Source of the DNA: Cordylochernes scorpioides
Lineage: Eukaryota; Arthropoda; Arachnida; Pseudoscorpiones; Chernetidae
Length of the DNA stretch: 64,000 nt
Assembly (NCBI GenBank): GCA_030710605.1
Contig: CP092880.1
Location: 910,862 to 974,861, forward strand
Reading direction: 5' to 3'
A model generated the notes under the pieces. That model saw nothing but the letters and a program-made list of their open reading frames with translations. It ran no database searches and was not told the DNA's origin. The position numbers and the translations under genes are program-made. Each line of letters begins with the position of its first letter. Position 1 is the stretch's first letter. This document shows, piece by piece, positions 19,053-29,429 of this stretch.

Positions 19053-19760
19053 TCAGGAGACGGTGCGCAGTTCATTGTGATCCATAGTCACGCGAGATTT
19101 TCCCGGTGGAGAAGACCGTTGGTTCTTTATGAGTGGCGCATTTAGAAAGCCACAAAATGGGATACGAGTTACAACGCCCGTTTCATATTGTTGTACTCCA
19201 TTTATGCTACGGACCTCATATTCGTATTTTGACAGTCTTAACCTCCATCGAAACAATCTGCCTGACGGGGCTTTGATCTCTTTCAACCACTGCAATGCAG
19301 GATGGTCAGAAAGTATTGTAAACTTTCTGCCCATTAGACAGGCGCGGAAGTTATCCACACTTTCCACAATGGCTAGGCATTGTAGTTCCAAGTCTGAATA
19401 ATTTCGCTCGTGACCACGCAGAGAGCGGCTGAAATGTTGAACTGGGTATGTCTTCCCATCAGGGTAGACTTGTTTAAGAATGCCTGCAATGCCGAAGGTC
19501 GAGGTGTTACAGTACACCTGGCATGGCAGACCTTCTTGGTAAAGGTGTAATGTGGGGTGTGTGGTAAGGCTTTCTTTCAGATTAGTGAACGCTTTCTGGC
19601 ATTCGTCACCCCAGACCCACATGACATCCCTTTTTAGAAGGTTGACAAGTGGCGTCCGCAAGCGGGCGTGGTCTGGAATGAACTCTTTATAGGCGTTCAC
19701 AGCTTTTAGGAAAGATCGCAATGTTTTTCGATTGTGTGGTTGTTTGGTGGCGTGAATTTT
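19053..19760 (-). pseudogene. Gypsy pol: RT connection and RNase H domain, catalytic Asp replaced
   Basis: The recognisable part begins near RKTLRSFLKAVNAYKEFIPD (the hinge after the RT thumb) and runs through ECQKAFTNLKESLTTHPTL, the RNase H core and FSRSLRGHERNYSDLELQCL, to LSDHPALQWLKEI. Family members have T-D-A-S-x-x-G at the first catalytic site. Here it is CNTSTFG, with Asn for the catalytic Asp, while the later Glu (DLELQ) and Asp (SDHPAL) are kept. Upstream, where RT fingers and palm with the YxDD box should be, the frame is open to 20624 but composed of low-complexity His/Asn/Thr/Pro-rich sequence with no RT motifs. So I treat only 19053-19760 as real pol. An in-frame TGA separates it from the integrase segment. 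Confidence 0.85.
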
Positions 19761-20397
19761 TTCTATGTTTTGTGTAGACGGGATGATTGTATTATTCTTA
19801 ACGGTTGTGCATGCGCTTACTGGTTGTTGTCGTCTTTTGGCGCGAGTGTCGCGCTTGTTGGGCGGGTTGTGCGTGTTTGTTGCGTGATGACGTATGGGTG
19901 CGTGTTTGTTAGCGTGAAAACCGTCCTGTTGGATGGGTGCTGTCTGGGTATTGTTATTGTGAATGTCGTGTTTGTTGTGAGGTACATTTGCGTGATTGTG
20001 GCGTGACGACGTATGGTCATGTATGGATTTTGTGTGGTAAGTGGGTGAGCTGTGTTGGTGTACGGACACTGTTTTGGGCATTATTGGAATTGTAGGTTGA
20101 AGCCGTGGTGGCTTTATGTGTTGTGGGCATATAGTACTGGCAATTGGGTTGAGTGAAAAGTTGCGTGGTGTGAGATTAGAATGGTGGCATGTAAATATTT
20201 GGGGTTTGGGCAATGAATGCAGGCAAGGGTTTCCATGTGTGAAAGCTTTGTGTGCTGTACGAGCCCTTTGGGACAGGTTTTGGTCTAGCCCGTGCTTGCA
20301 TTCATTTGGTACATGTTTAGATACATGGTTAAAGGGGTAGGTAGGGTTAGATAGAAGTCCAAAGTCAATTCTTGACGCCATAGGGGGGGTGCCTACC

Positions 20398-20883
20398 TTA
20401 GTCTCGAAAGTTCGGCTCGGCTGGGACGTCTTGGGCTTGGGATGGTTGCACCGTCCGCGGAATTGAAGTGAAGTCCGGTACTGGAATGTCGTTTTGGGAC
20501 CGTTTGCACTGTCCCGGTTCGCGCGGATTACTTTCGGGTGCGGTGTACGGGTACGGCATGGCGGTGGATGACTCCTCGGTGGTCGGTGTCCGGCCACGTT
20601 GACACTTGCCTGGGGTGGTGGCACGTGCGTCGGCTGCCGCGCTCATCTCGCCTTTCGGTCGGCGGGGGGTGTGGGCTGCTCCGGGGGTGGCGCTACGGAA
20701 CGCCGTCTGTAGTTGAGTGGACCTTGCTCCTTGAAGTGCGGTGGTCAACTGCAAAATTATTGTCGCCAGGGTGTATTTTGTCGCTTCGTTCGTTGCCAGC
20801 TTCTTTCCGCTCGTTGCCAGTTTCTTCCTTCTCGGTTTGTCATTGCCGTTTGTTTTGCTTGCGTCCTGGTTACTTTCCACCAT
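20398..20883 (-). CDS. Gag-like leader ORF of the gypsy-like element
   Basis: A 161-residue frame starts 26 nt inside the 5' LTR: MVESNQDASKTNGNDK, then a Lys/Arg-rich patch and a possible helical segment, TLATIILQLTTALQGA. A Pro/Thr/Ser-rich, probably disordered, C-terminus ends EPNFRD. Position and composition fit a truncated Gag N-terminus; no capsid homology or CCHC knuckle is visible. A complete gypsy Gag usually has several hundred residues. Base composition (GC-rich) differs sharply from the AT-rich 3' half of the element. Function is inferred from position only. Confidence 0.5.
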   Translation of the reverse strand: MVESNQDASKTNGNDKPRRKKLATSGKKLATNEATKYTLATIILQLTTALQGARSTQLQTAFRSATPGAAHTPRRPKGEMSAAADARATTPGKCQRGRTPTTEESSTAMPYPYTAPESNPREPGQCKRSQNDIPVPDFTSIPRTVQPSQAQDVPAEPNFRD

Positions 20884-20908
20884 GATCCTGTCGACTTTAG
20901 AATATAGC

Positions 20909-21669
20909 TGTGGTATTATGCTATGCTGGGAACCTTACTCTTGGGGTTGCAGATTGTTGAAGTGATGGCGCAGTCGTGATGGCTGAGTAAGAAAGGATTA
21001 CACACAAGGGAAATAAGCCAGGACACTTGATGGGGTTTGAAAATAAAGGGCAACTGGTTTGGAGGAAAGAAAGTCTGAGAAAACGGAGCGATTTGACTTA
21101 TTAATTATCGGATCACATGGTGACGACCGACTTGACTATGGGATGAATTGAGAGAGAGATCTCTAGAGCAGATGTTACCTTGGTGAGCAAGTCGAAGACT
21201 CGATCCGAACTCGGTGGGAGCGAAGCGATTACTCTAGGTGTTGTTCCGATGGGAGCCAAAGCACTACTGTCAATTCTTGCTTCTCGATTTAACACCAAGA
21301 CTTATCTTCTTTCCCATTGGTCGAAAGATGGGACGTGCCCGTTTTCTATTGGTTGACCTATTTAGGTACTGTCTCCTAATTGGTCCTTACTGACTTCCTT
21401 GAATTAAGATACGTCCGGCCTTGCTCCGGAAATACTGGGCGTTAACTCGACTTTTATGATTTCCGCGGTTATAAGATACGTCCGGCCCTGCCCAGGAAAT
21501 ATTGGCTTGTAAACTTATTAATAGTTGGACTAGCTTTAAGCCTCTTTGTTAGGCCTAACTTCTACTTTCTGTCCTCCAGTTACCTTATTCTTTATTAAAG
21601 CTTTGAAAAACATACATTGTACATACATAGTAGGTCGGAGGTGCATACAGTTATATACAAATTATGACA
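20909..21669 (-). repeat. 5' LTR of the gypsy-like element
   Basis: The 761-bp LTR is the upstream copy relative to minus-strand transcription. On the minus strand it begins TGTCATAATTTGTATATAAC and ends AGCATAATACCACA. Beyond it at 21670 is TACA, the target duplication. Confidence 0.92.
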
Positions 21670-21995
21670 TACATATGTCGTAATTTATACTCTTCCAGGA
21701 ATAATAAAGCCAACCTACAGACAACCCAGAGAGAGACGGGAGGGTAAAGTCTGGTCACTTGAGACACCAGCGACATTCCAAGGGGCGACCACACGTTAGT
21801 TAACACCTCGGGACTTTTAAGACAGTTGGGAATTGTGTGCGACACGAACGGCCGGCCAGCTGTGCCGGTCCTGTCTCTCTGGTTGCCTGGGTTCCTCTTC
21901 CAAATTGTGGTGTGTTTATTTCCCCATCTTTTATACCATATATATATATAGATGGAAAATTTGCCGGGAGGAAATATATATATGTATATTGAATA
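21670..21995 (+). repeat. Dispersed repeat, copy 1
   Basis: This block (AAAGCCAACCTACAGACAAC ... GGGACTTTTAAGACAGTTGG ... GTGTGCGACACGAACGGCC) is the inverse of 56815-57475. In that second copy a P-family element interrupts the TAAGACA position; here the site is empty. Identity of the repeat is unknown. Confidence 0.7.
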
Positions 21996-22150
21996 TATAC
22001 AATTAAACTGGCGAAACCGCTTGGAGGGTTCACCACTGATGAGCTAGGCCTTCTTATTATTTTTTCATTCCAGTAAGGGCAGTGGAAAATTGTTTAATTT
22101 TTAAAAGAATCATACGCGTCTATAATAGTTTTGAATTCGCATAAACAACG
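21996..22150 (+). mobile_element. P-family foldback element, right-arm fragment
   Basis: Contains TTAAACTGGCGAAACCGC, CACCACTGATGAGCTAGG, TTTTTCATTCCAGTAAGG and ATACGCGTCTATAATAG in the standard order. The left arm is missing. Confidence 0.8.
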
Positions 22151-22192
22151 TACATCCTGACCGCCGCACACATGAACATTTTAAATGACAGA

Positions 22193-22206
22193 GCGCCATC
22201 TGGTGG
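22193..22206 (-). promoter_or_regulatory. CTCF-like motif
   Basis: CCACCAGATGGCGC on the minus strand matches the insect/vertebrate CTCF core CCASYAGRKGGCGC at all 14 positions. It lies between repeats. Binding is not shown by sequence alone. Confidence 0.5.
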
Positions 22207-22245
22207 CATCATCAACGCCATCTATCAGTAAAAATTATAAAACTA

Positions 22246-22674
22246 CACTCATAGACAAAGTTAAAGAATTTGTATCATGTATATCGGGATTCAGACAATA
22301 ACTCTGAAAGAAATTACAGTGACCTTTATTGAAGACACACGAGATAACCAATATACACTCATGGACAAAACTTAAGGAAGTTGTACCTTTTAGCATGTAT
22401 ATCGGGATTCAGACAATAACTCTGAAAGATATTACAGTGACCTTTATTGAAGACACACGAGATAACCAATATACACTCCTGGACAAAACTTAAGGAAGTT
22501 GTACCTTTCAGCATGTATATCAGGATTCAGACAATAACTCTGGAAGAAATTACAGTGACCTTTATTGAAGACACACGAGATAACCAAGTGTGAACAGCAT
22601 CTGTCTCCTTAAAAGAACACAGATGGCCGACGACATTAAAGACTATCCACTCCATTAAGTTTTGTCCATGAATG
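22246..22674. mobile_element. Tc1/mariner-like element with internal ~118-bp repeats, copy 1
   Basis: The ends are CACTCATAGACAAAGTTAAAG and, inverted, CATTCATGGACAAAACTTAA, flanked by TA (22244-22245 and 22675-22676). Inside, a ~118-bp unit starting TACACTCATGGACAAAACTT is repeated about three times. The related element 60739-61556 has about seven units. No transposase. Confidence 0.85.
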
Positions 22675-22805
22675 TATTTTACCGTTATAAACGTATATAA
22701 ACTTATTTAAATATATTTCTACCGCCCTCATACAGCAGTAAATAAAAATTGAAAGAAGGATAGCTCATGATGGACTCATCAGTGATTAATTTTGTCAATC
22801 TAGGC

Positions 22806-23137
22806 CAGTGATTCTCAACCAATGTGCCGCGGTAATTTTGTGTACCGCGAAATTCTAAAAATGTGCCGCCGAATTTTAGTCATATGATTATGTTCACGTT
22901 TGTATTGGTTTTTCTTTTTTCTTTTTCATTTTTTTACTTTTTAAAATAACGAAATTAGCAAATTGAATGTTAGATATGTATATTACTTATATTTTGCATA
23001 GAAATATTGATACATAATTTGAATTTTCTTGCATTCAAGTTAGCAAAAGTGTGCCGCGAAATTCTAAAATTGTGCCGCCAAATTTTCAAATCTTTAAAAT
23101 AATGCCGCAACAAAAAAAAAAAGGTTGAGAATCACTG
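22806..23137. mobile_element. hAT-like MITE, 332 bp
   Basis: The ends CAGTGATTCTCAACC and GGTTGAGAATCACTG are perfect inverted repeats of hAT type. An 8-bp target duplication ATCTAGGC (22798-22805 and 23138-23145) is exactly as expected of hAT transposases. The interior has repeated GTGCCGC.AAATT blocks. Confidence 0.93.
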
Positions 23138-23269
23138 ATCTAGGCTCTGTCTTCCCACTGACTTGAAGAATCTCACTTTCCTCAGCAGATAGGTGATCAA
23201 GATGGTGGAACAATTGCTACCTTATAAATCGATAGCAGGGTACTGATACGAACAAGAACAGACCCCAGA

Positions 23270-23765
23270 TCAGACGGCTCTGACACCGATAAGAACGGAC
23301 CCCAGGTCAGACAGCTCCGACACCGATAAGAACGGACCCCAGGTCAGACAGCTCCGACACCGATAAGAACGGACCCCAGGTCAGACATCTCCGACACCGA
23401 TAAGAACAAGAACGGACCCCAGGTCAGACAACCCCGACACCGATAAGAACAAGAACGGACCCCAGGTCAGACATCTCCGACACCGATAAGAACAAGAACG
23501 GACCCCAGGTCAGACAACTCCGACACCGATAAGAACAAGAACGGACCCCAGGTCAGACAGCTCCGACACCGATAAGAACAAGAACGGACCCCAGGTCAGA
23601 CAACTCCGACACCGATAAGAACAAGAACGGACCCCAGGTCAGACAGTTCCGACACCGATAAGAACAAGAACGGACCCCAGGTCAGACAACTCCGACACCG
23701 ATAAGAACAAGAAAGGACCCCAGGTCAGACAGCTCCGACACCGATAAGAACGGACCCCAGGTCAG
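23270..23765 (+). repeat. Minisatellite, 37/43-bp units, about 12 copies
   Basis: The unit is GACACCGATAAGAACGGACC, CCAGGTCAGACAGCTCC (37 bp), or 43 bp when an extra AAGAAC is present. Variation at the CAGCTCC/CAACTCC/CATCTCC position distinguishes the units. The open frame across it is a by-product. Confidence 0.92.
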
Positions 23766-23769
23766 ACGG

Positions 23770-24470
23770 CCACATCGATCTCCCGCCGTCTGGACCAGGA
23801 CCTCAGCCGAACGTATTCCGCGGTTAATGACCTCACGTGCAGATTTCAGTAAACTCGTGTTTATTTGCATATGACAACATTAGCAACAGGAAACTGTATG
23901 TAACCTCTTAACCTATTTGTATAAGCACTTCTAACTGCTAGCATCGACAATTGCTCACCGCACGGGAACATAGAGCTGCACGGGGGACTTAACACGTGAG
24001 AGAAACTATAAAACATACTGAAAGTGTGCAGCAAACTACATTCCAGAAGAATATCCGTAAAACGTTTAAGAAGATATCCAAAAGATATGAGTAAACCGGT
24101 AAAGAAGGAAGTAACAGAGGTCCCCAAGGAAGTGACGGATGACAGACTCCAGAGGGTGGGAGCGGACGGATAGTACGGCTGGGAGTCATGAGGGAAGAGG
24201 CCGCTAGAGCGGTTGGCCTGAAGACAGGATAGTCCGCCCAGGTTTCCTGTGTGGGGAGAGCGTCACAACGGTGTCTTTGGAAGAAACGGCAAGTTGTCTC
24301 CTATAGCCCATTCTTTATCATCACTGCTAAGGTTTGTCACTAGGTGATGCATAGTACCATCGTTATGATGCACATTTAAAGGGAGAGATGCTTCCCTTGG
24401 TACATGAATATCATCCTTCCGCAACTTTATTGGTTGTAATTATAAATATATATTTTAGAAATTATCTTCT
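23770..24470. other. Unrecognised intron DNA
   Basis: Moderate-GC sequence with no identifiable exon, RNA gene or repeat; short open frames here show no known motifs. Confidence 0.4.
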
Positions 24471-24473
24471 TCT

Positions 24474-24660
24474 TTCTTATCTCCACTCAATCATATTAAG
24501 ATATCAAGCTTGTAGAGCTTGTTGATGGTGTCTGCCGGGGATGTGTTCTTCTTTCTTATCTCCACTCAATCATATTAGGGTATCAAGCTTGTAGAGCTTG
24601 TTGATGGTGCCTGCCGGGGGTGAGTAGAGCTTATCAATGGATGATGCAATACAATTTGAC
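24474..24660 (-). repeat. Two tandem LINE 3' ends (K-tail partner)
   Basis: On the minus strand two successive copies encode (N/D)TINKLYKLD and end AATATGATTGAGTGGAGATA, AGAAAGAAGAA. They are the 3' end of the same LINE as at 14902-15125. The junction at about 24540 joins tail to a truncated next copy. Confidence 0.75.
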
Positions 24661-24679
24661 AACCATTATGCCTCTAGAA

Positions 24680-24932
24680 ATATCGAATAGAAACTATTAT
24701 AGACGCGTATGATTCTTTTAAAAATAAAACAAATTCTACTGTCCTTACTGCAATGGAAAAATTAATGGGAGGGCCTGGTTTATCAGGAGGGTTCACCACT
24801 GATGAGCCAGACCCTCCTATTGATTTTTCCATTGCAGTAAGGACAGCAGAAATTGTTTTATTATTAAAAGAATCATACGCGTCTTTAATAGTGTCGAAAT
24901 TTCATAGCAGATGGCGCGCTAATGCATCATAA
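24680..24932. mobile_element. P-family foldback element
   Basis: Two arms of about 110 bp are inverted copies: ATTATAGACGCGTATGATTC and TACTGTCCTTACTGCAATGG, then the complements. The central hairpin contains GGAGGGTTCACCACTGATG. The right end is AGATGGCGCGCTAATGCATC. Confidence 0.85.
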
Positions 24933-25386
24933 TAAATATATATATGTAGTAATGTAGATTGTTGTATCTGCTGTTGGATGAATGTAGTGTGACATGTTGG
25001 TTACAGTCGTGGTGGCCATAATGTTTAGAGTGGGTTCAGACGTGATTGGGATTACACAAAAGGACAAGACATGTTGGATGTCACCACAGAGATGGCGAGA
25101 GAGTAAGTGAAGCCGACACCGGTCAAGGGAGTTCTGTCTAGAGAGGTCTGTCAATCCTTGTGTTTTAAAGCGGACTGATCTGTTGGAGTACGAAGTGGGC
25201 ACACCTGGGAACCCCGACTTGTTTTTCGGACCTTTTTCCTCTACTGGCGCCGGCTGTCACTCACTCGAAATTTTATTTCTGTCATCATGGCAATTACATT
25301 ATAACCATACAACACATGGGGACATAAACTGGAATATATTACAACATATATTGATTGTTGCAGTTTAAAAGATGGTAAAAACAACT

Positions 25387-25824
25387 ATATACGAATAAAA
25401 GATTACATGAGGAGCTTCTTTTTCGTTTTATTGCTAGCTTTCGACCCTTTCGACTACAGGCATGGATAGTATGAATATACTAACAGGATATAAGCGCGTT
25501 TGAGCCATTATATACAACATACAAATTTACATACGAAGTGATATTTCAAATATAATTAAAATAGAAATAAGAATTATGACTATAAAAATATAAAACTAAT
25601 TTTATAAAAATATAAAACTAATTTTATAGTCTCATAATTCTTATTTCTATTTTAATTATATTTGAAATATCACTTCGTATGTAAATTTGTAAGTTGTATA
25701 TAATGGCTCAAGCGCGCTTATATCCTGTTAGTATATTCATACTATCCATGCCTGTAGTCGAAAGGTTCGAAAGCTAGCAATAAAACGAAAAAGAAGCTCC
25801 TCATGTAATCTTTTATTCGTATAT
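25387..25824. repeat. Long inverted repeat (~210-bp arms), Penelope-like end motif
   Basis: The left arm 25387-25604 and right arm 25615-25824 are almost perfect inverted copies. The outer blocks are CGAATAAAAGATTACATGAG and GCTTCTTTTTCGTTTTATTG. The motif TCGAAAGCTAGCAATAAAA is in the style of terminal repeats of Penelope-like elements. No coding sequence. Such a palindrome could form a hairpin of over 200 bp in RNA. Confidence 0.85.
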
Positions 25825-26064
25825 GTTTAACCAAATATACTGAGTTCATTTAGTCGAAAAAACAACTATCTTGGACACACTTTGTGTCTGAGTTTCCTCT
25901 CATGTAGGAACACTTCCGAATAGAGATCAGCGGTTGAGCTGCCCGCGCCACCTGTGTCAACAGACTGATCCTCCATTTCCCTGATAAGCACGTTGTGTAT
26001 TTCTTGTCAATCTAGTTAGCGCCATCTACCGATTAAATCAGAAACAATTGAACGCTATTTTTTA

Positions 26065-26725
26065 TTTCATATATACATCTGAAAAAACAATAGAAAAAAA
26101 TAAAAGATAAGTGGGTCAGTTGTTGATATTAAGCGCGAAACGCGTTCGTGGATGGCTTTTCTTGATTTATCAAGAAATTGGGTTGGCCAAATATCACGGA
26201 GCAAGCTAAATAAACGTTTAGTTTATTTTTGCTCCACTAGATGGCGCTCTGCCATCTAAAAAGCACATGTGCTCGTGGTCAGGAGATGCCTTTTTTGTTT
26301 TTAATATATACATCTATTCAAAAATAAAAAAGGCATATCCTGACCAGGAGCACATGTGCTTTACAGAAGGCAGAACGCCATCTGGTGGAACAGAAATCAA
26401 CTAAACATTGATTTAGTTTGTTCCCTGATATTTGGTCAACCCAATTTCTTGATAAATCATCAAAAGTCATCCACGAACGCGTTTCATATTCATATATTTT
26501 TGGTCGCAGTGATACAGCCTGCTTCACGCTGACGAGCGCTAACAGCGTGAAACGCGTTCGTGGATGGCTTTTCTTGATTTATCAAGAAAATGGGTTGGCC
26601 AAATATCAGGGAACAGGTTAAATCAATGTTTAGTTTATTTCTGTTCCACTAGATGACGCTCTGCAATCTAAAAAGCACCTTTGCTTTTGGTCAGGATATG
26701 CTTTCTTTATTTTTCATATCAACAT
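26065..26725. repeat. Foldback cluster with CTCF-like motifs, Penelope-like ends
   Basis: Three copies, in +, -, + orientation, of a ~200-bp module. The module contains GAAACGCGTTCGTGGATGGC, TTTCTTGATTTATCAAGAA, TTGGCCAAATATCA, CCACTAGATGGCGCTCTGCC and AAAAAGCACATGTGCT. The +/- pair is a long inverted repeat centred near 26310. A GC stem (CACGCTG...CAGCGTG) precedes AAACGCG at 26530. A fourth module is at 54350-54500. Confidence 0.8.
26234..26247 (+). promoter_or_regulatory. CTCF-like motif inside a foldback repeat
   Basis: CCACTAGATGGCGC matches CCASYAGRKGGCGC fully. The sister modules have one-base variants at about 26373 (minus strand) and 26644 (plus strand), and another exact match at 54431-54444. 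Confidence 0.5.
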
Positions 26726-26769
26726 TATTAAAGGCTATTCCTACAGAAACCTTATACTATGAAACATTA

Positions 26770-27125
26770 GCGCGTCATCTGTTCTAAGAATTTGAAACTA
26801 TTTAAGATGCGTATGATTCTTTTTAAAATAAAATAATGTTTTCTACTACCCTTACTGCAATAATGGTAGATATGGTAGATTAAACTGGCGAAATTGCTAG
26901 GAAGATTAGCCACTGTTGAGTTGTATATACCTTGAAAACGGTTGGCGTTCAGTCAACTAAAATATTTTAAAATAAATTATTTTTATGATTCAATATTCGA
27001 AACTATTATAGACGCGTATGATTCTTTTTAAAAATAAACATTAAAATTAAAAAGAATCATACACGTCTATAATAGTTTCGAATTTTGATAACAGATGGCG
27101 CGCTAAGGCATCATAATGATCCAAT
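26770..27125. mobile_element. P-family fragments nested with a Penelope-like foldback
   Basis: 26770-26925 is a diverged P-family left arm and centre. 26930-27000 and 27165-27240 are the two arms of the GGTTGGCGTTCAG repeat also found at 62011-62254. 27000-27120 is a compact P-family palindrome (ACTATTATAGACGCGTATG and complement, ending AGATGGCGCGCTAAGGCATC). Confidence 0.7.
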
Positions 27126-27240
27126 ATATATGCCTCTATATAATTGATTTTTTTTAATTATTATTAAAAAGGCATATATTGGATCGAAATATCATTTATT
27201 TTACCATTATTTCAGTTGGTTGAACGCTTTTTAACCATTA

Positions 27241-27695
27241 AAGATGTATTTATGGATTGCTCTATTTTCAAAATAATTAAATATATAAAATTATCTTATA
27301 TAGATTTGTCAACTTTGTTTCTTTACAAAGGCTGATTTGCATATAAAAAACAGTAAAGAGTTGCTACCTAAGGTGACCTCAATTCTTTTGTTAATAATTG
27401 TGAACATTTTTAGAAAAATTAGAAATAATTCTAAATGTTTTGTGTGAAATCCTTTAGGACACAAAATTCGGCGTTTGATAATTCGCCTTAATACGGACTG
27501 GTTACATTCAGGCGGATTTTACAAATGTATTATAACTTTCCCCCATCACCAAGATGAAGACCGTGGACATCTGCCCAACCTTCCAATACCACCTGACGGC
27601 CATCCTCCTAGGGATCACCAACCTAAGTACAACATCCCTAGAAAATCTCCCAAGAAAGAAATCTGCCCACCTCAGTAATTGGACTTCCACTGACA
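27241..27695. other. Unrecognised; short coding-like segment 27550-27690
   Basis: 27241-27540 is AT-rich. 27550-27690 is GC-richer and open in more than one frame (for example PNLPIPPDGHPPRDHQP) but matches nothing I recognise, and no splice sites support an exon. Confidence 0.35.
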
Positions 27696-28053
27696 TCTAT
27701 ATATATAAAAATCAATGTTTGTATGTTTGTTTGTTTGTATGTCCGGTATACAAATTCGCAGTAGTTCACTAATTCAAACCAAAATTTCCATACATAGGTA
27801 AAGATATACGGGGAAGACGATAGGCTATTTTAAAAAATATATATAAATCAATTATTAAAACTATATATTCAAATTATTCTACTTTGCTCACGAACAGCGC
27901 CCTCTATCAAAGATTAGATTAAATTATGCTGATGCAAACAAATAGATAATGCTAATAACAAACAATTATAAAAAAATCTTATCTAAATATATATCACTCG
28001 GGTAGATATGCACACGGGTCAATCCCGGAGCGAAGCCCGGGTCACCCGTCTAG
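27696..28053 (+). mobile_element. Non-autonomous Helitron (Hel-A), full length
   Basis: It begins TCTATATATATAAAAATCAA and ends with hairpin CCCGG..CGAAG..CCGGG, then TCACCCGTCTAG. It is flanked by A (27695) and T (28054). It is 358 bp, the inverted sister of 6924-7291, sharing TGTCCGGTATACAAATTC and GATAATGCTAATAACAAACA. Confidence 0.9.
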
Positions 28054-28204
28054 TTGTAAATAAAAACAAAAACAGCCCGGGTGACTTCTGTACGTGGTGG
28101 CTCCAGGAACCTACTGGGTTAACTAACTGTAAACAATACTAATAACAATACAGAACGTAGGAAGCATGTACTACGGTCCTCAATTAAAATAACACAACAG
28201 GTTT

Positions 28205-28400
28205 CTAGATTATGAATTTCTATTTTTATTTTATATTTACACATTCTTAAGCTTTCGGGAATTTCCGCCCTTTTACAGGAGTACAAAATGGACAATAATG
28301 AACGTCCTTGTTCGTTTTGTATTCCTGTAAAAGCTTTCGGTAATACCCGAAAGTTTGAGAACGCAATAATAAAAAGAAACTCACATCTCCAGTAGCCCGT
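28205..28400. repeat. Imperfect palindrome with Penelope-like ends
   Basis: AAGCTTTCGGGAATTTCC and CCTTTTACAGGAGTACAAAA face their complements (TTTTGTATTCCTGTAAAAGC, TTTCGG..ATACCCGAAAG). The CTTTCGG.....CCTGTAAAAG motif also occurs at about 51178-51216 and 58235-58262. Confidence 0.7.
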
Positions 28401-28499
28401 TGCATTATTCAACTGATATCCAGGAGTATCTATTGAGAGATTTGATACGATTGTCTAGCAATATAGGAAACACATTTGGCCCTCACATTTTCTCTCCGT

Positions 28500-28804
28500 T
28501 TAACTCCGCCTTTGCCGGTCCCAAGCCCGGATGAAAAAGGAGGAGGGGTAGCAGTAACAAGCTCGCTAAAAATCCTGGGCTCAGCTGGCCTGGCTGATAG
28601 TACCCTCTAAGGGCTTCTAATCCAGGGATACAGGATGAGCAGTGTTTGTACTCCATGTTAGGAGCGGCTGTACATGGTGTCTGTTCCTCATGTCAGAGAT
28701 GGCCATTTCTTTTGGAGCTAAGTCGGCCTGCCACTGAGTAGTGCTCCCAGTCTTAATGACAAAGGCATTCTACTTCACCCAGTGTGGAGATAAGAAAGAG
28801 GAAG
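28500..28804 (+). mobile_element. LINE-tailed SINE-like element (K-family), copy 2
   Basis: It starts TAACTCCGCCTTTGCCGG and ends GGAGATAAGAAAGAGGAAG. The target duplication is ACATTTTCTCTCCGT (28485-28499) versus ACATTTTCTCTCTGT (28805-28819), 15 bp with one mismatch. It lacks part of the 3' region (a jump from CACCCAGT to GTGGAGATAAG). Confidence 0.87.
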
Positions 28805-28819
28805 ACATTTTCTCTCTGT

Positions 28820-29429
28820 AATAGATAATCTTGGCGAGTGTCCCATTTTGTGTGAGGTAAAAGACAAGCAGTGTCTGGGGAATAGGGAGTTAGGAAACAA
28901 CAGACACATGCTACATTCTGCTATAAGTAGGCCACGTGTGGTAAATGTGATCCGTAAAAATCTTCACTTTCGACTTGGTAAACAGCGCTGGGTCTTGCTT
29001 CATTTTCCCTAATCAATCGCTTGACACTGCAGGGCTCTGACCATCCTGGCGTCAGCTAAGACGTGCAAGTTCTTCCTAAGTAGAGAACTGAGGGAAGACC
29101 CTCTGGAGGAGAAGTCTCTCAGGAGGACGTAAATATGTAACTATACATTGCATCACTCTGAATTACCAAGGAATACTGTGCAGAAAATTATGAATATTTC
29201 TGGGTAAAATTAGTTCATCAAGTTATGTAAATGATGCAAATTGTGAAGCTATCCCGCTCATGTTGATTGAGATATAAAAAAGAATTTGCATATTTGCCAT
29301 ATTCGCACCTCTCTGTCTGACAGAGAAAGCATTTAAAATTTATGTTTTTGACTCGGAGAAAGTCTTCAATAGCAGAGAAGGTCAGACCGTCGCCAGCCGA
29401 GGTAGTTCCAGCAGATAGACGATTTCACG
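28820..29429. other. Unrecognised intron DNA
   Basis: No exon or repeat recognised. Part of 29300-29429 is probably the upstream remainder of the Tc1-like pseudogene that follows. Confidence 0.35.

Larger units (their letters stand above)
15880..21669 (-). mobile_element. Ty3/gypsy-like LTR retrotransposon lacking RT and integrase core
   Basis: Two LTRs (15880-16639 and 20909-21669) begin TGTGG and end GACA on the plus strand and are flanked by TACA at 15876-15879 and 21670-21673. By eye they differ by one substitution and one single-base indel over 760 bp. The 4,269-bp interior is read on the minus strand. It holds a short gag-like frame, an RNase H segment and an integrase HHCC segment, but no recognisable protease, RT palm or DDE core. 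A G-rich purine tract (AGGGGGCGCATC on the minus strand) abuts the 3' LTR at 16640. No TGG-type primer site is evident at the 5' LTR. Confidence 0.9.

Noticed and set aside
19761-20624. N-terminal 290 residues of the long gypsy frame as RT
   Set aside because: His/Asn/Thr/Pro-rich low-complexity sequence without any RT motif; no YxDD box found.
23270-23765. CRISPR-like direct repeats
   Set aside because: Whole unit including the putative spacer is repeated; ordinary 37/43-bp minisatellite.
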